DNA from: Streptomyces sp. NBC_01198
Lineage (GTDB): Bacteria > Actinomycetota > Actinomycetes > Streptomycetales > Streptomycetaceae
NCBI RefSeq assembly: GCF_036010485.1
Contig: NZ_CP108568.1
Span: 1,240,001 to 1,304,000, forward strand
Length of the DNA stretch: 64,000 nucleotides
Reading direction: 5' to 3'
The notes under the pieces were generated by a model, which saw only the letters and a program-made list of their open reading frames with translations, was not told where the DNA came from and did not search any database. A program made the translations under genes and the position numbers. The first letter of the stretch is position 1. The number at the start of each line of letters is the position of its first letter. This document shows positions 25,550-34,301 of the stretch, piece after piece.

Positions 25550-28234
25550 GTGAAGCGACAACACGTACAGCCGCCGCGCCGTCGACGCCTGGCCCTTTGG
25601 TCCGTGGCCGTCGTGGCGCTGTTGACCGGGGCTGTGGGAACACAGCCGGCCACAGCGACCGCCCCTCGAGCCACGCCGGCCGTTGCCTCGCCGGCCTCCG
25701 GCACCGACGGCGTCACCGCCGGCAACGCCGCGATCGCCTCGGTCGACCTGGCCGGCACCTGGGGGTTCACCCCGCTGGGCCGGTCGGCGACGTCGATCAC
25801 GGTGCCGGGCGGCGGTTGGTACAAGCAGGGCTTCACCGATGTGAACGAGGCGGTGTACTCCCGCACGATCACCGTGCCGGACTCCGGGCAGCCGCAGTCC
25901 ACGTGGATCGAGTTCGGCGCGGTGAACCACCAGGCGACCCTGTCGGTCGACGGGCGGACGGTGGCGACCAGGACCACCGCCTTCACGCCGTCGAACTTCG
26001 ACATCAGCGCGTACGCGGCACCGGGTACCACGCACACCGTAACGGTCGATGTGAAGGGCAGGGGCGCCCTGAAGAACCCCGCGAACGGCAGGTATCTGGT
26101 GCCCGACGCGGCCGACTGGGCCGAGGCCGTACCGCAGGGGATCTTCCGTTCGGCGTTCTTGCGCGTGTATCCGGCGGTGTACGTCAGCGACACGTTCATC
26201 CGCACGTCCGTGGCCAATCAGACCCTCACCTACGACGCGTCGGTGACCAACACCTCGGGCGCCGCGCGGACGGTGACGCTGACCGGTTCGCTCGCCTCGG
26301 ACAACGGCACGTCGTTCACCTACCCGTCCCTGCCCAGCAAGACGGTCGCGGTGGCCGCCCACTCGACCGTCAAGGTGACGGTCGGGCCGGTGGCGTGGAA
26401 CCTGGGTTCCTCCTCGTACTGGTGGCCCAACGTCCCCTACCGGCAGGGGTATCGGGCCCAACTGCACCGCCTGACGGTCCACGCGGCGACCGACGACGGC
26501 CGCACCAGCGACGCGGCCTACCGCTTCGGATTCCGGGAGAGCAGCCAGAACGGCGAGTACTACTACCTCAACGGCGTGCGGGTAAACTTCCGCGGCGACA
26601 ACCTCCAGGGCGCGGACTTCGACCGCGTCAACAACGGCGGCAAGGGCGACGCCTACGACACACTGCCCGGCTTCCTCGCGCCCTCCTCGGGCAACGGCGG
26701 CTGGCCGCAGGCGGTCGACAACTACCAGCGGCTGAACTACAACGTGGTCCGCATTCACCAGGAGCCGGCCAGCCCCTACATGCTCGACGTGGCCGACGAG
26801 ATGGGCCTGATGATCATCGACGAGACCGGCATCCGCGGCTCCAACAGCCTTCAGGACTTCGTCGCCGGGCACGACAACATGGTCGACCACGCCCGCGCGC
26901 TGACCCTGCGCGACCGCAACCACCCGGCGATCATCCGCTGGAGCCAGAGCAACGAGCCCGGCAGCAGCGGTATGGACTCGGAGCAGTTCGAGAAGGACCT
27001 GTACGCGGCGATGAACGGCAACGACGGCACCCGGCCGGTCAGCGTCGACGCGTGGGTCGGCGCTCCGGCCAACCCCTACCCCACCATGACGTACGCGAAC
27101 TTCGATGTGTTCGGGCACTACTTGGACGGTTTCGGCACCTACGGCGAGAAGGTCGTGTCGGTGGCCGGCCGGCCCGACGGCGAGGGCGAGTACATCTGGC
27201 CGAAGTGCAACACCAAGCAGGGCTTCGAGTGGTTCGCCACCACGATGGTGGCCAAGCGCGGCAAGGACGCCAGCGACCTGCGCCCCTACACCCTGCTGTC
27301 CGGCTGGGCGGGCGTCATACCCGGCGTCCGCACCACCGACTTCACCCCCGAAGAGGGCGGCCATCCCGTCTACGGCGCCGACAACCTCTCCGACCCGTGG
27401 AGCAATCCGCAGATCCAGCGCATCCAGGCCGCGTTCAACCCGGTCGCCGCGATCGACCTGCCCTACTGGTCGGCCTCCGGTGTGTCGGACTCCAACGGCA
27501 CCTTCCCGCTCCCGCAAGCGGTCCCCGGATACGCCGCCAACAGCACCGTGAACCGTACGATCTCGGTGTTCAACGACGACTTCACCGGCACCGCCGTGGG
27601 CTTCGCCTGGAGCGCCCACCTCGACAGCGCCACCGGCCCGGTGATCGCCTCCGGGAACACCACCCTCGCCGTCCCGCTCGGCTCGAAGGCGACGCAGACC
27701 GTGTCGTTCACCGCGCCGTCCAGCGGCTCCCGGGTCTACCTCGTGCTGTCCACCAGCAAGGCCGGGACGACCGTGTTCAGCGACGCGGTCGAGTACTTCA
27801 CCCTGGGCAGCTCCACGAGCCCCGCGCCGGGCACCTACCGGATCGTCAACCGCAACAGCGGCAAGCCGCTGGCCATCGCCGGCAACTCCACCGCCGACGG
27901 CGCCAAGGCCGTCCAGCAGACCGGCGGCGGGACCTGGACCCTCAGCGCCTCGGGCAGCGCCTTCACCCTGCGCTACAACCCCACCGGCAAGGTGCTCGAC
28001 GTCAACGGCGGTTCCGCCACCCCCGGCCTGCAACTGCAGCAGTGGTCGGCGAACGGCGGCACCAACCAGCAGTGGTACCTGCGGCCCACCGGCGACGGGT
28101 ATTACACCATCGTCAGCCATGACAGCGGCCTGGCGGCCGATGTGAGCGGCCAGGCAACCAACGACGGAGCCGCCGTCGTGCAGTGGACCGCCAACAACGG
28201 CGCCAACCAGCAATGGCAGCTGACACCGGCCTGA
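25550..28234 (+). CDS. Secreted GH2-family glycosidase with ricin-type CBM13
   Basis: An 894-residue protein; GTG 25550 follows AAGGAGG with a good spacer. A signal peptide (about 1-32) precedes the GH2 layout: N-terminal jelly roll (about 65-200), Ig-like domain, then the TIM barrel from about 330. The acid/base Glu is in WSQSNEPGSS and the probable nucleophile in DGEGEYIWP. Two further beta-sandwich segments follow, then a trefoil (about 765-894) with repeats ending GTWTL, NQQWYL and NQQWQL, i.e. CBM13-like. GH2 covers beta-galactosidases, mannosidases and glucuronidases; specificity cannot be read. The shared operator ties it to hemicellulose degradation. Confidence 0.85.
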   Translation: MKRQHVQPPRRRRLALWSVAVVALLTGAVGTQPATATAPRATPAVASPASGTDGVTAGNAAIASVDLAGTWGFTPLGRSATSITVPGGGWYKQGFTDVNEAVYSRTITVPDSGQPQSTWIEFGAVNHQATLSVDGRTVATRTTAFTPSNFDISAYAAPGTTHTVTVDVKGRGALKNPANGRYLVPDAADWAEAVPQGIFRSAFLRVYPAVYVSDTFIRTSVANQTLTYDASVTNTSGAARTVTLTGSLASDNGTSFTYPSLPSKTVAVAAHSTVKVTVGPVAWNLGSSSYWWPNVPYRQGYRAQLHRLTVHAATDDGRTSDAAYRFGFRESSQNGEYYYLNGVRVNFRGDNLQGADFDRVNNGGKGDAYDTLPGFLAPSSGNGGWPQAVDNYQRLNYNVVRIHQEPASPYMLDVADEMGLMIIDETGIRGSNSLQDFVAGHDNMVDHARALTLRDRNHPAIIRWSQSNEPGSSGMDSEQFEKDLYAAMNGNDGTRPVSVDAWVGAPANPYPTMTYANFDVFGHYLDGFGTYGEKVVSVAGRPDGEGEYIWPKCNTKQGFEWFATTMVAKRGKDASDLRPYTLLSGWAGVIPGVRTTDFTPEEGGHPVYGADNLSDPWSNPQIQRIQAAFNPVAAIDLPYWSASGVSDSNGTFPLPQAVPGYAANSTVNRTISVFNDDFTGTAVGFAWSAHLDSATGPVIASGNTTLAVPLGSKATQTVSFTAPSSGSRVYLVLSTSKAGTTVFSDAVEYFTLGSSTSPAPGTYRIVNRNSGKPLAIAGNSTADGAKAVQQTGGGTWTLSASGSAFTLRYNPTGKVLDVNGGSATPGLQLQQWSANGGTNQQWYLRPTGDGYYTIVSHDSGLAADVSGQATNDGAAVVQWTANNGANQQWQLTPA

Positions 28235-28252
28235 TCCGGCGGCCGGCCTGTC

Positions 28253-28286
28253 GGATGTGCCGCCACCTCCCCGTGGCGGCACATCC
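28253..28286 (+). terminator. Perfect 14-bp hairpin terminator after the GH2 gene
   Basis: GGATGTGCCGCCAC (28253-28266) and its exact complement (28273-28286) enclose a six-base loop, 19 bases after the stop codon. Confidence 0.85.
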
Positions 28287-28356
28287 GGGGCGTGCGGACC
28301 TCCCAGGGGGCGCGCAGGGCTGGTTCAGATTCCTGGTGATCACGTGTTGGTTCAGG

Positions 28357-28474
28357 TCAGATGAGCCCGAGCCGGCCGAGTGGGTGTGTGAAGGGCTGGC
28401 AGGAGGCTTGTCGTAGCCCGGCGGCGATGCTGCGGTGGCCGGCGTCGCGGAGTGTGCTGACTGCGAGGTTGCGC
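28357..28474 (-). pseudogene. 3'-end remnant of an ISAs1-like transposase
   Basis: On the minus strand the last 38 codons read RNLAVSTLRDAGHRSIAAGL and on to a TGA at 28357. The RNLA...LR.AGH..IAA.LR pattern is the C-terminus of ISAs1/related DDE transposases. Everything upstream is missing; the sequence switches at about 28475-28482 to an integrase fragment. Confidence 0.6.
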
Positions 28475-28481
28475 CCGCTCC

Positions 28482-28620
28482 GTGGCCCTACGCGAGTGGG
28501 ACGCCCTCCAAGAACTCGCCGACGGCAGCAGACCCGGCGCCCGCCTGTTCACCGGACCGCGCGGCGGCCGCATCACCACCGCCGTCCTGCGCGACGCCAC
28601 CCACTGGGACGACGTCGTCC
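28482..28620 (+). pseudogene. Fragment of a tyrosine recombinase (phage/ICE integrase)
   Basis: About 46 codons reading LFTGPRGGRITTAVLRDATH then WDDVV match the catalytic-domain region just before the HxLRH box of actinobacterial integrases. The Arg/His/Tyr catalytic residues that should follow are absent. It marks a past integration event next to the transposase remnant. Confidence 0.6.
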
Positions 28621-28739
28621 GCGGGCCTTGCCTGCCCGGACCGCACCGCGAAACTGCCCGGATAGTGGGCCTGCTCCGAGTCCGATCGAGCAGCTGAAAG
28701 CCCGTGGCAGTGTAGCGGTGGGTCCGGCATCATCCCCAT

Positions 28740-29261
28740 GTGCTGGAGATGCAACCCGTTCCGGAGATCGTCGCTGCCGGTGACTTCGCGCTCTGGCCGG
28801 TTGGCGAGCACGAGCCATATGGCTACCTCGTGCTGAACGGGGAACTGACTGCGGCGGAGGCCGGTACGGCGGTCATGCGGATCGCCGGCTGCAACGACTT
28901 CGAGCCGGAGGAGGAGCACGGGCCGTGCCCGACCGACCCGCTCGGCACATTCCTGCACGGGCTCCTCACCATGCCTGATCTGTTCGCCGCCGGAGGCTCC
29001 TCCTTCGGCCACGATCCGTCCTCGGTGGCCGAACGCGTCGGCGACACCGTCCGGCTGACGCTCGACGCCCACGGAACGGACGGCAGTCCGGTGACCGAGC
29101 TGCCGGTGGACCAGGTACGCAAGCTCGTCGCGGGCGCCCAGAAGGATTTGCAGGACTTCCTCAGCCTGGCCAGAACCTGGGCCGAACGGCATCTGCCGGC
29201 GCACGCCGCCGCCGTCACCGCCGCCCTGACACGGGCACTGGACCTGGCGCCCACACCATGA
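28740..29261 (+). CDS. Hypothetical protein, first gene of a two-gene operon
   Basis: A 173-residue acidic, soluble protein from GTG 28740 (an ATG at 28749 is an alternative start; neither has a strong ribosome site). It has an N-terminal beta-rich part (IVAAGDFALWPVGEHEPYGY) and a helical C-terminus (VDQVRKLVAGAQKDLQDFLS, then WAERHLPAHAAAV). No known domain was recognised. It overlaps the next gene by four bases (ATGA), so the two products probably act together. Confidence 0.55.
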   Translation: MLEMQPVPEIVAAGDFALWPVGEHEPYGYLVLNGELTAAEAGTAVMRIAGCNDFEPEEEHGPCPTDPLGTFLHGLLTMPDLFAAGGSSFGHDPSSVAERVGDTVRLTLDAHGTDGSPVTELPVDQVRKLVAGAQKDLQDFLSLARTWAERHLPAHAAAVTAALTRALDLAPTP

Positions 29262-29911
29262 CCAGCTTTCTCACCAACCGGGCGCACGTGCACGACGCGC
29301 GCCTTCCCCTGCGCCGCCGGCACAGCGCGCTGCGGAACTGCATCACCCTCTTTGCGCCGTACGGCTTCCGGGCGACATACCACCACCTCACACTCAGCGC
29401 CGCGATCCCCCGGCGGCTGGAAGCGGACCCGGACTCGCTGGTGCGGGCGGTGGAAGAACTGTTTGAGGCACGGGTGCTGTGGCTCGCGCGGGGGGAGGAG
29501 TACGCCGCACAACGCCGGGCGGACAAGCAGGCCGGGCGTCGGCCCGTTCCGAACCCGCGACCGTGGTGGCTGCGCAGCAGGTGGGACGGCCCGGACCGTG
29601 CCTGGTACGAAGACCCGTTCCGCCATCCGTCGCTGCGACTGCCTGAGTACGTCCGGCGGCAGAACACGATCCTGAACGGCGCCGATCTCCCCGGCTGCCC
29701 CGCCTGCGGGGACGAGAGACCGCCGGTGTCGCACTCGACCGGGCACGGCTGGGTGGAGCTGTGCCGCGGGTGCGCGAGGGTGTTGGCGCCATGTCCGTGC
29801 GGGAAGCAGCACCGGTTCGTCCCGGAGATACCGCTCAGCTGGAAAGGGATCTGGCAGCGGGCGCACATGAGCGATGACGGCAAGCCGAACCCGCATTGGC
29901 CTGCGGGCTAG
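29258..29911 (+). CDS. Hypothetical protein with C-terminal zinc-ribbon-like Cys clusters
   Basis: A 217-residue basic protein from ATG 29258, coupled to the preceding gene. The N-terminal half is helical (LRRRHSALRNCITLFAPYGF, LVRAVEELFEARVLWLA). The C-terminal part holds GCPACGDER, then ELCRGCARVLAPCPCGKQH, giving two or three CxxC knuckles that could bind one or two zinc ions. That suggests nucleic-acid or protein binding. Family not recognised. The genes sit in a zone rich in mobile-element scars. Confidence 0.55.
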   Translation: MTSFLTNRAHVHDARLPLRRRHSALRNCITLFAPYGFRATYHHLTLSAAIPRRLEADPDSLVRAVEELFEARVLWLARGEEYAAQRRADKQAGRRPVPNPRPWWLRSRWDGPDRAWYEDPFRHPSLRLPEYVRRQNTILNGADLPGCPACGDERPPVSHSTGHGWVELCRGCARVLAPCPCGKQHRFVPEIPLSWKGIWQRAHMSDDGKPNPHWPAG

Positions 29912-30423
29912 CCGGTGGGATGCGGCGCGCGCTCCTCAGATCGTTGCCCGGGGCTCCTCGTAGCGAAGGGATATCGCGGACGCTGCTGGGAGGTCGCCAG
30001 CTGGTCACCACACGTCGACGGACCAGACGTCGCCCCTCTGATGTCCGTCCGGATCTGGGTCGCCTGACCCGTACGGGTCAGGGTCAGTGACGACGTGGAT
30101 GCGGGCGGCGGACGCGGATACGCGGTAGTAGTCCATGCCACTCGACGTGTTGAGCTTGTCGCCCATCAGCTGGCACGCAGGTTCCGGCCTACCAACGTTC
30201 GGGATTCCGGGAACCCGCGCGCTTCCGACCGGGACGACTTCAAGGCCGTCAACGACACACACGGCCATGCCGCCGGAGACGCCGTACTCACGGCCACCGG
30301 CTCTCGCTTGGCCCCGGGGGCGGCCTCAACCGCCAAGTATCCGCCGCCCCGGCCGGCAGTCGGACCCTCACCCGCCGCGTCCCGGGCCTGCGGGGTGGCG
30401 GCCGGGCGCGGTAGTCTCCTCGG
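29912..30423. other. Non-coding stretch with a gene remnant
   Basis: About 510 bases without an intact gene. A GGDEF fragment is at 30230-30315. The rest shows only shadow frames and no clear regulatory signals. Confidence 0.45.
30230..30315 (+). pseudogene. Fragment of a GGDEF (diguanylate cyclase) domain
   Basis: About 28 codons read DDFKAVNDTHGHAAGDAVL then TATGSRLA, which is the metal- and nucleotide-binding segment (DxDxFKxVNDxxGHxxGD) that precedes the GGDEF loop. The GGDEF motif itself and all flanking sequence are missing, so this is a scar of a cyclic-di-GMP gene. Confidence 0.65.
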
Positions 30424-30864
30424 GTGAGTCCCCTCGAATTTGTGGCCGAGCGTGACGGCTGGCGGTGCTGGGTGTGCGACGAACCAGTCGATCCCGAGAT
30501 GTCGGTGAACGACCCGCGGGGGCCCAGCGTGGACAGCCGGACCGCCGACCGGAAGGCCAAGGTCGCCGAGCGGCTCGCACACCGAGCGTGCAACACCCGC
30601 AAGGGCGCGGTCGAGGTGGCCATCGCCTGGCCGGACCGCCTGTACGTGGTCGAGCCCGCGCCGCTGATCACCGTTGCCGGGAGACTGGAGCGCAAGGGGG
30701 GCCGCGAGATGGTGGGCCGTTGTCCGACCCGGCGGGACGCCCAGGAGGCGGCGGACTGGCTGGTGGACCGGTTCTCCCGACTGGTACCGGGGCTGCCGGT
30801 GACCGCCAGCATCGAGCCGGGCGGCGGCCAGTTCCTCGTCATCCTGGCCACCAGCCGCCGCTGA
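30424..30864 (+). CDS. Small protein with HNH-like zinc-binding motif
   Basis: A 146-residue protein from GTG 30424. The N-terminal half has WRCWVCDEPVDPEM and later RLAHRACNTRKG, the spacing of the two Cys/His halves of HNH endonuclease fingers (CxxC ... H..CN..KG). The C-terminal half (MVGRCPTRRDAQEAADWLVD) is a small alpha/beta segment. It may be a homing- or restriction-type nuclease or a degenerate relative; the middle His of a canonical HNH is not clear. Confidence 0.55.
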   Translation: MSPLEFVAERDGWRCWVCDEPVDPEMSVNDPRGPSVDSRTADRKAKVAERLAHRACNTRKGAVEVAIAWPDRLYVVEPAPLITVAGRLERKGGREMVGRCPTRRDAQEAADWLVDRFSRLVPGLPVTASIEPGGGQFLVILATSRR

Positions 30865-31499
30865 CCGGGGAGATCGCGGCGCGGCACACACGCGTCGCCC
30901 TGCGGCTGCCGAGAGTGTCATCCGCACAGGTCGGTAGCCCGATCAGCGGTCGATGCGAGGGCCTCCGCAAGACAAGAGCTGAACATGTGCGGGTAGACAG
31001 CCGGGTTCCTTGAACGCGTTCGGTCTCAACCATCGGATCTGCCGGGCAGTGTCAAGATGGCCCCCGCGCGACGAAGACGTCGGCGGTCAGGTCGGCGGCC
31101 AGGTCCCGGTCGACGGTTCTGCGGGTGACGAAGCCGAGGACGGCGTCGAAGTGCGTCTCGTACACGTCGCCGAACGAGGTGGGACTCCGTCCGGGCTCGT
31201 GGGTGGGTATCTGCACGTGGGATCTCCTGGAGGTCCGGTTCCTGTCACCCATCCAGGCGTATGGGCCGGGAATCGTTTCTTCCCGCAGGTCAGGGCGCCG
31301 CAACGGAACAGAGCAACGGGTGCTGGCTGACACTCGTCATGAGGCCGGCCCTGACTCCTGCTTGCCGCTCTTCGGCCTGCCGGGCCCTCCGTGACCGGTG
31401 AGGACCGTGGACAGGCCGGCCGGCCTGCGCGGATGCGGATTGCGGCAAGCGCCGGGCTGCGCGGGGGCGCCGAGTGCCGGATCGCCCCGGCGCCGGGAT
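30865..31499. other. Non-coding stretch between the HNH-like gene and the IS110 element
   Basis: About 635 bases. It contains the sigma-factor remnant at 31052-31216 and otherwise only GC-rich shadow frames. Confidence 0.45.
31052..31216 (-). pseudogene. 5'-remnant of an ECF sigma factor gene
   Basis: A clear ribosome site (AGGAG) and GTG 31216 open a frame reading SFGDVYETHFDAVLGFVTRR then DLAADLTADVFVA, the start of sigma region 2. It stops after 54 codons in ARGPS where a normal sigma continues for another 120 or more residues. The 3' part has been deleted. Confidence 0.65.
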
Positions 31500-32691
31500 G
31501 CTCCTATAGATGTCAAGCGGCAGGAGCAAGGTCGGTTTGTGTGGCTTGTTCGGTCGGTGTGCTGGTCAGGGCGCGGTAGACCTCGCGGGCGACGAATCGT
31601 TTGAGGCAGCGCATGATGTCCTTTTTGGACAGGCCTTCCTTGGTGCGGCGTTCGACGTAGGTGCGGGTGCGCTCGTCGTAGCGCATGCGGACGAGCACGA
31701 TGGTGTGCAGGGCGTTGTTCGCGGCCCGGTCGCCGCCTCGGTTGAGGCGGTGGCGGTGGGTGCGGCCGGAGGATGCCGGGATCGGTGCGACCCCGGCCAG
31801 GTGCGCGAAGGCGGCCTCCGAACGCATACGTTCGGGGTTGTCCCCGGCCGAGACCAGCAGTTGGCCGGCGGTTTCGGGGCCGACGCCGAACAGTTCCAGC
31901 AGTGCGGGAGCGGCCTGCCGGGTCAGCGGACCGAGTTCCGCGTCCAGCTCGGCGATCTCGGCGTCCATCGCCTGGTGGCGGCGGGCCAGGCGGCGCAGGG
32001 CTGCCCGGGTGGCGGTCAGCGGGCGGGACAGGTCGTCGCCGGGCCGCAGCCGGGCGAGCGTGCGTATCAGCGTGGCCCGGTCCACTCCCGCGACCTGCTC
32101 GCGCAGCATCGCAGGCGCCGAGACCAGCAGGCCCCGGATCTGGTTCATCGCCTGGGTGCGGGCCTTGACCGCGCTGCGGCGAGCGGTCCGCAGCACGCGC
32201 ACGGCCTCGACCACGCCGTCCCGGCTCTTGGGGGTGCCGGTGGCCCGCCCGGACAGTACGGCTGTCGCGGCGGCGTAGGCGTCGATCGGGTCGGACTTGC
32301 CCTTCATCCGCCGGGTTTTGCGGTCCGGACGGTCGACATCGATGACTGTGACTCCTGCGGCGGTGAGCACCCGGGCGAGTTCGGCCCCGTAGGCGCCGGT
32401 GCCCTCCACACCCACCGCGGCCAGCTCGCCGAGTGAACGCATCCAGGCCAGCAGATCCCGGTAGCCGCGGATCGTGGCCGGGAACTCCTGGTCAGCCAGG
32501 TGCCGGCCGATGGTGTCGATCACCGCCGCGTGGTGGGTCAGGCCGTGGGTGTCGACTCCGCCGGTGATCTGCGGGCCGTCGTGCGTCATGCTGGTCATGT
32601 CCGTCCTTGTGGCGTGTCCGTTCCGAGGGCGGCACGCGCCGGTCGGGCGGGTGGACAAGACAGTGACGGGGCTTCTGGACCAAGCTCCTAT
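31500..32691 (-). mobile_element. IS110-family insertion sequence, boundaries tentative
   Basis: The element holds one transposase gene. The 8-bp repeat GCTCCTAT occurs in the same orientation at 31500-31507 and 32684-32691, with further similarity beyond it (GATGTCAAGCG against AAGTCACAAGCG). IS110 elements lack terminal inverted repeats and show short shared core sequences at their ends, so these repeats are candidate boundaries. The right-hand end could instead extend to about 32820. Confidence 0.5.
31513..32598 (-). CDS. IS110-family transposase (DEDD recombinase)
   Basis: A complete 361-residue protein from ATG 32598. The N-terminal RuvC-like DEDD domain shows GGVDTHGLTHH (Asp), VGVEGTGAYG (Glu) and KSDPIDAYAAAT (two Asp). 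The C-terminal Tnp_20 domain shows LLELFGVGPETAGQLL and SSGRTHRHRLNRGGDRAAN with the candidate catalytic Ser. Length and motif order are normal, so the gene is probably functional. IS110 enzymes work with a structured bridge RNA encoded in the element's non-coding end. Confidence 0.92.
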   Translation of the reverse strand: MTSMTHDGPQITGGVDTHGLTHHAAVIDTIGRHLADQEFPATIRGYRDLLAWMRSLGELAAVGVEGTGAYGAELARVLTAAGVTVIDVDRPDRKTRRMKGKSDPIDAYAAATAVLSGRATGTPKSRDGVVEAVRVLRTARRSAVKARTQAMNQIRGLLVSAPAMLREQVAGVDRATLIRTLARLRPGDDLSRPLTATRAALRRLARRHQAMDAEIAELDAELGPLTRQAAPALLELFGVGPETAGQLLVSAGDNPERMRSEAAFAHLAGVAPIPASSGRTHRHRLNRGGDRAANNALHTIVLVRMRYDERTRTYVERRTKEGLSKKDIMRCLKRFVAREVYRALTSTPTEQATQTDLAPAA

Positions 32692-32825
32692 GAAGTCACA
32701 AGCGCCCGTCCGGCCGCGTGCGTGGTGACGCCCGGCGGGCCGACAAATCCCAAACAGGACAGTCGAGACGTCAGTCAGTTGGCGAGTCAGGCCCACCCGT
32801 AGCGTCACCACGAACATCATCACTG
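32599..32825 (-). other. Non-coding segment upstream of the IS110 transposase, candidate bridge-RNA locus
   Basis: This 227-base segment is transcribed ahead of the transposase. It contains several self-complementary G/C blocks (for example about 32628-32660 and GGTGACG 32724 with CGTCACC 32804). IS110-group elements encode their bridge RNA in this position. No covariance evidence is available here, so this is inference from position only. Confidence 0.35.
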
Positions 32826-34301
32826 TCAGTTGGTGGGGACAGGTTCCGGGGCCGTCTGTGCGGTGGGCTCCTCCGCCGCCTCGCCGCGGCTGTTTGCGGC
32901 CCGCAGCGCCACCACCGCCGCCGCGAACAGGAAGAAGCTGCTGACCAGCAGCGCCCGGGAGAACCCCGAGGTGAGCGCCTCGGGCATGGGCGTCCGGTGC
33001 GCGACGAGGTGCCCGGTGCGCGATGTCGCGACCGCGGAGAAGATCGCAAGCCCGAGCGCCCCGCCGATCTGCTGCGAAGCGTTGAGCAGCGCCGCGGCGA
33101 GCCCGGCGCGCTCCGGCTCCACGTTGGCGTTGGCCGCGGTGGTGATCGACACGAAGGCGAAGCCGAGCCCGATCGAGGTGACCAGCAGCCCGGGCAGCAG
33201 GTCGCTCAGGTAGTGGCCGTCCACCGGGATGCGCGACAGCCAGTGGATTCCGCCGCCGGCGAGCAGCAGCCCGACGATCAGCAGCGGCCGCGTCCCGATC
33301 CGCGGGATCAGCTGGGACGCCATGCCCGCGGCCACGCCGACGCCCACGCACAGCGGCAGGTAGGCGGAGCCGGTCCTCATCGGCGAGTAGCCCAGGACGT
33401 TCTCCATGTACAGGCTGAGGAAGAAGAACATCGACAGGAAGCCGGCCACCGCGACCAACTGGGTGACGTCGGCGGCGCCGAGCCCCTTGATCCGGAAGAT
33501 CGACAGCGGCAGCAGCGGGTTCTTGTTGCGCTGCTCGTTGATCAGGAACGCGACCAGGATCACCGCGGCGCCCGCCAGGCCGCCGATCGTCCGGTCCTCG
33601 GCCCAGCCCACGTCCGGCGCCTTCACCAGGGTGTAGACGAGCAGCAGCACCGCTCCGGTGACCAGCACCGTCCCGAGGATGTCGAAGTTCGCCGAGCGGA
33701 CGGTGCGCCGGTCGGCCTCGATCAGCAGGTACAGCCCGGCGATCACCAGAACGCAGACCGGGACGTTGACCCACATCACCCAGCGCCAGCCGGGGCCGTC
33801 GGTCAGCAGGCCGCCGAGGAGCACGCCGACCGCCGACGCGCCGCCGGCGACACCGCCCCAGACGCTGAGCGCCTTGGTCCGGTCGCCGCCCTCCTTGAAC
33901 ATCGTCGTGAGGATGGACAGCGCCCCGGGGAGCATCAGCGCGGCCCCCGCCCCCTGTGCGAGCCGCGCGCCGACCAGCATGCCCGAGGTGGTGGCGAACC
34001 CGCCGACGACCGAGGAGACCGAGAACAGCGCGGTCCCCGCCACCACGACGCGGCGCCGTCCGAGCAGGTCGGCGAGCCGTCCGCCGAGCAGCATGAAGCC
34101 GCCGTAGGTGAGCAGGTAGCCGCTCGGCACCCACTGCAGGTCCTGGACGGAGAAGTCCAGGTCGCTGCGGATGGCGGGCAGGGCGACGTTGACGATCGAG
34201 CCGTCGATGAAGTCGAGGAACGCGATGGCGCACAGCAAGGTCAGCGTGAGCTTGCCGCGGCCCGTTGCAAGGAAGGACGGTCGGGTGTCCTTGGGTTTCA
34301 T
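32826..34301 (-). CDS. MFS exporter, DHA2 (14-helix, EmrB/QacA-like)
   Basis: A 491-residue membrane protein from ATG 34301. The first helix ends DFIDGSIVNVALPAI (DHA motif), motif A is LLGGRLADLLGRRRVVV and motif C lies around LAQGAGAALMLPGALSIL. About 14 hydrophobic segments follow and the tail is acidic/Pro-rich. The family exports drugs or metabolites by proton antiport. It is divergent from an LLM-type oxidoreductase gene, with no TetR gene adjacent; the IS110 element ends close to its 3' end. Confidence 0.85.
   Translation of the reverse strand: MKPKDTRPSFLATGRGKLTLTLLCAIAFLDFIDGSIVNVALPAIRSDLDFSVQDLQWVPSGYLLTYGGFMLLGGRLADLLGRRRVVVAGTALFSVSSVVGGFATTSGMLVGARLAQGAGAALMLPGALSILTTMFKEGGDRTKALSVWGGVAGGASAVGVLLGGLLTDGPGWRWVMWVNVPVCVLVIAGLYLLIEADRRTVRSANFDILGTVLVTGAVLLLVYTLVKAPDVGWAEDRTIGGLAGAAVILVAFLINEQRNKNPLLPLSIFRIKGLGAADVTQLVAVAGFLSMFFFLSLYMENVLGYSPMRTGSAYLPLCVGVGVAAGMASQLIPRIGTRPLLIVGLLLAGGGIHWLSRIPVDGHYLSDLLPGLLVTSIGLGFAFVSITTAANANVEPERAGLAAALLNASQQIGGALGLAIFSAVATSRTGHLVAHRTPMPEALTSGFSRALLVSSFFLFAAAVVALRAANSRGEAAEEPTAQTAPEPVPTN

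Noticed and set aside
25508..28282. Very long open frame (924 codons) on the minus strand opposite the GH2 gene
   Set aside because: It mirrors the GH2 coding frame, has low-complexity Gly/Val/Arg/Ala composition and no recognisable domain; the + strand has signal peptide, catalytic Glu residues and CBM13 repeats.
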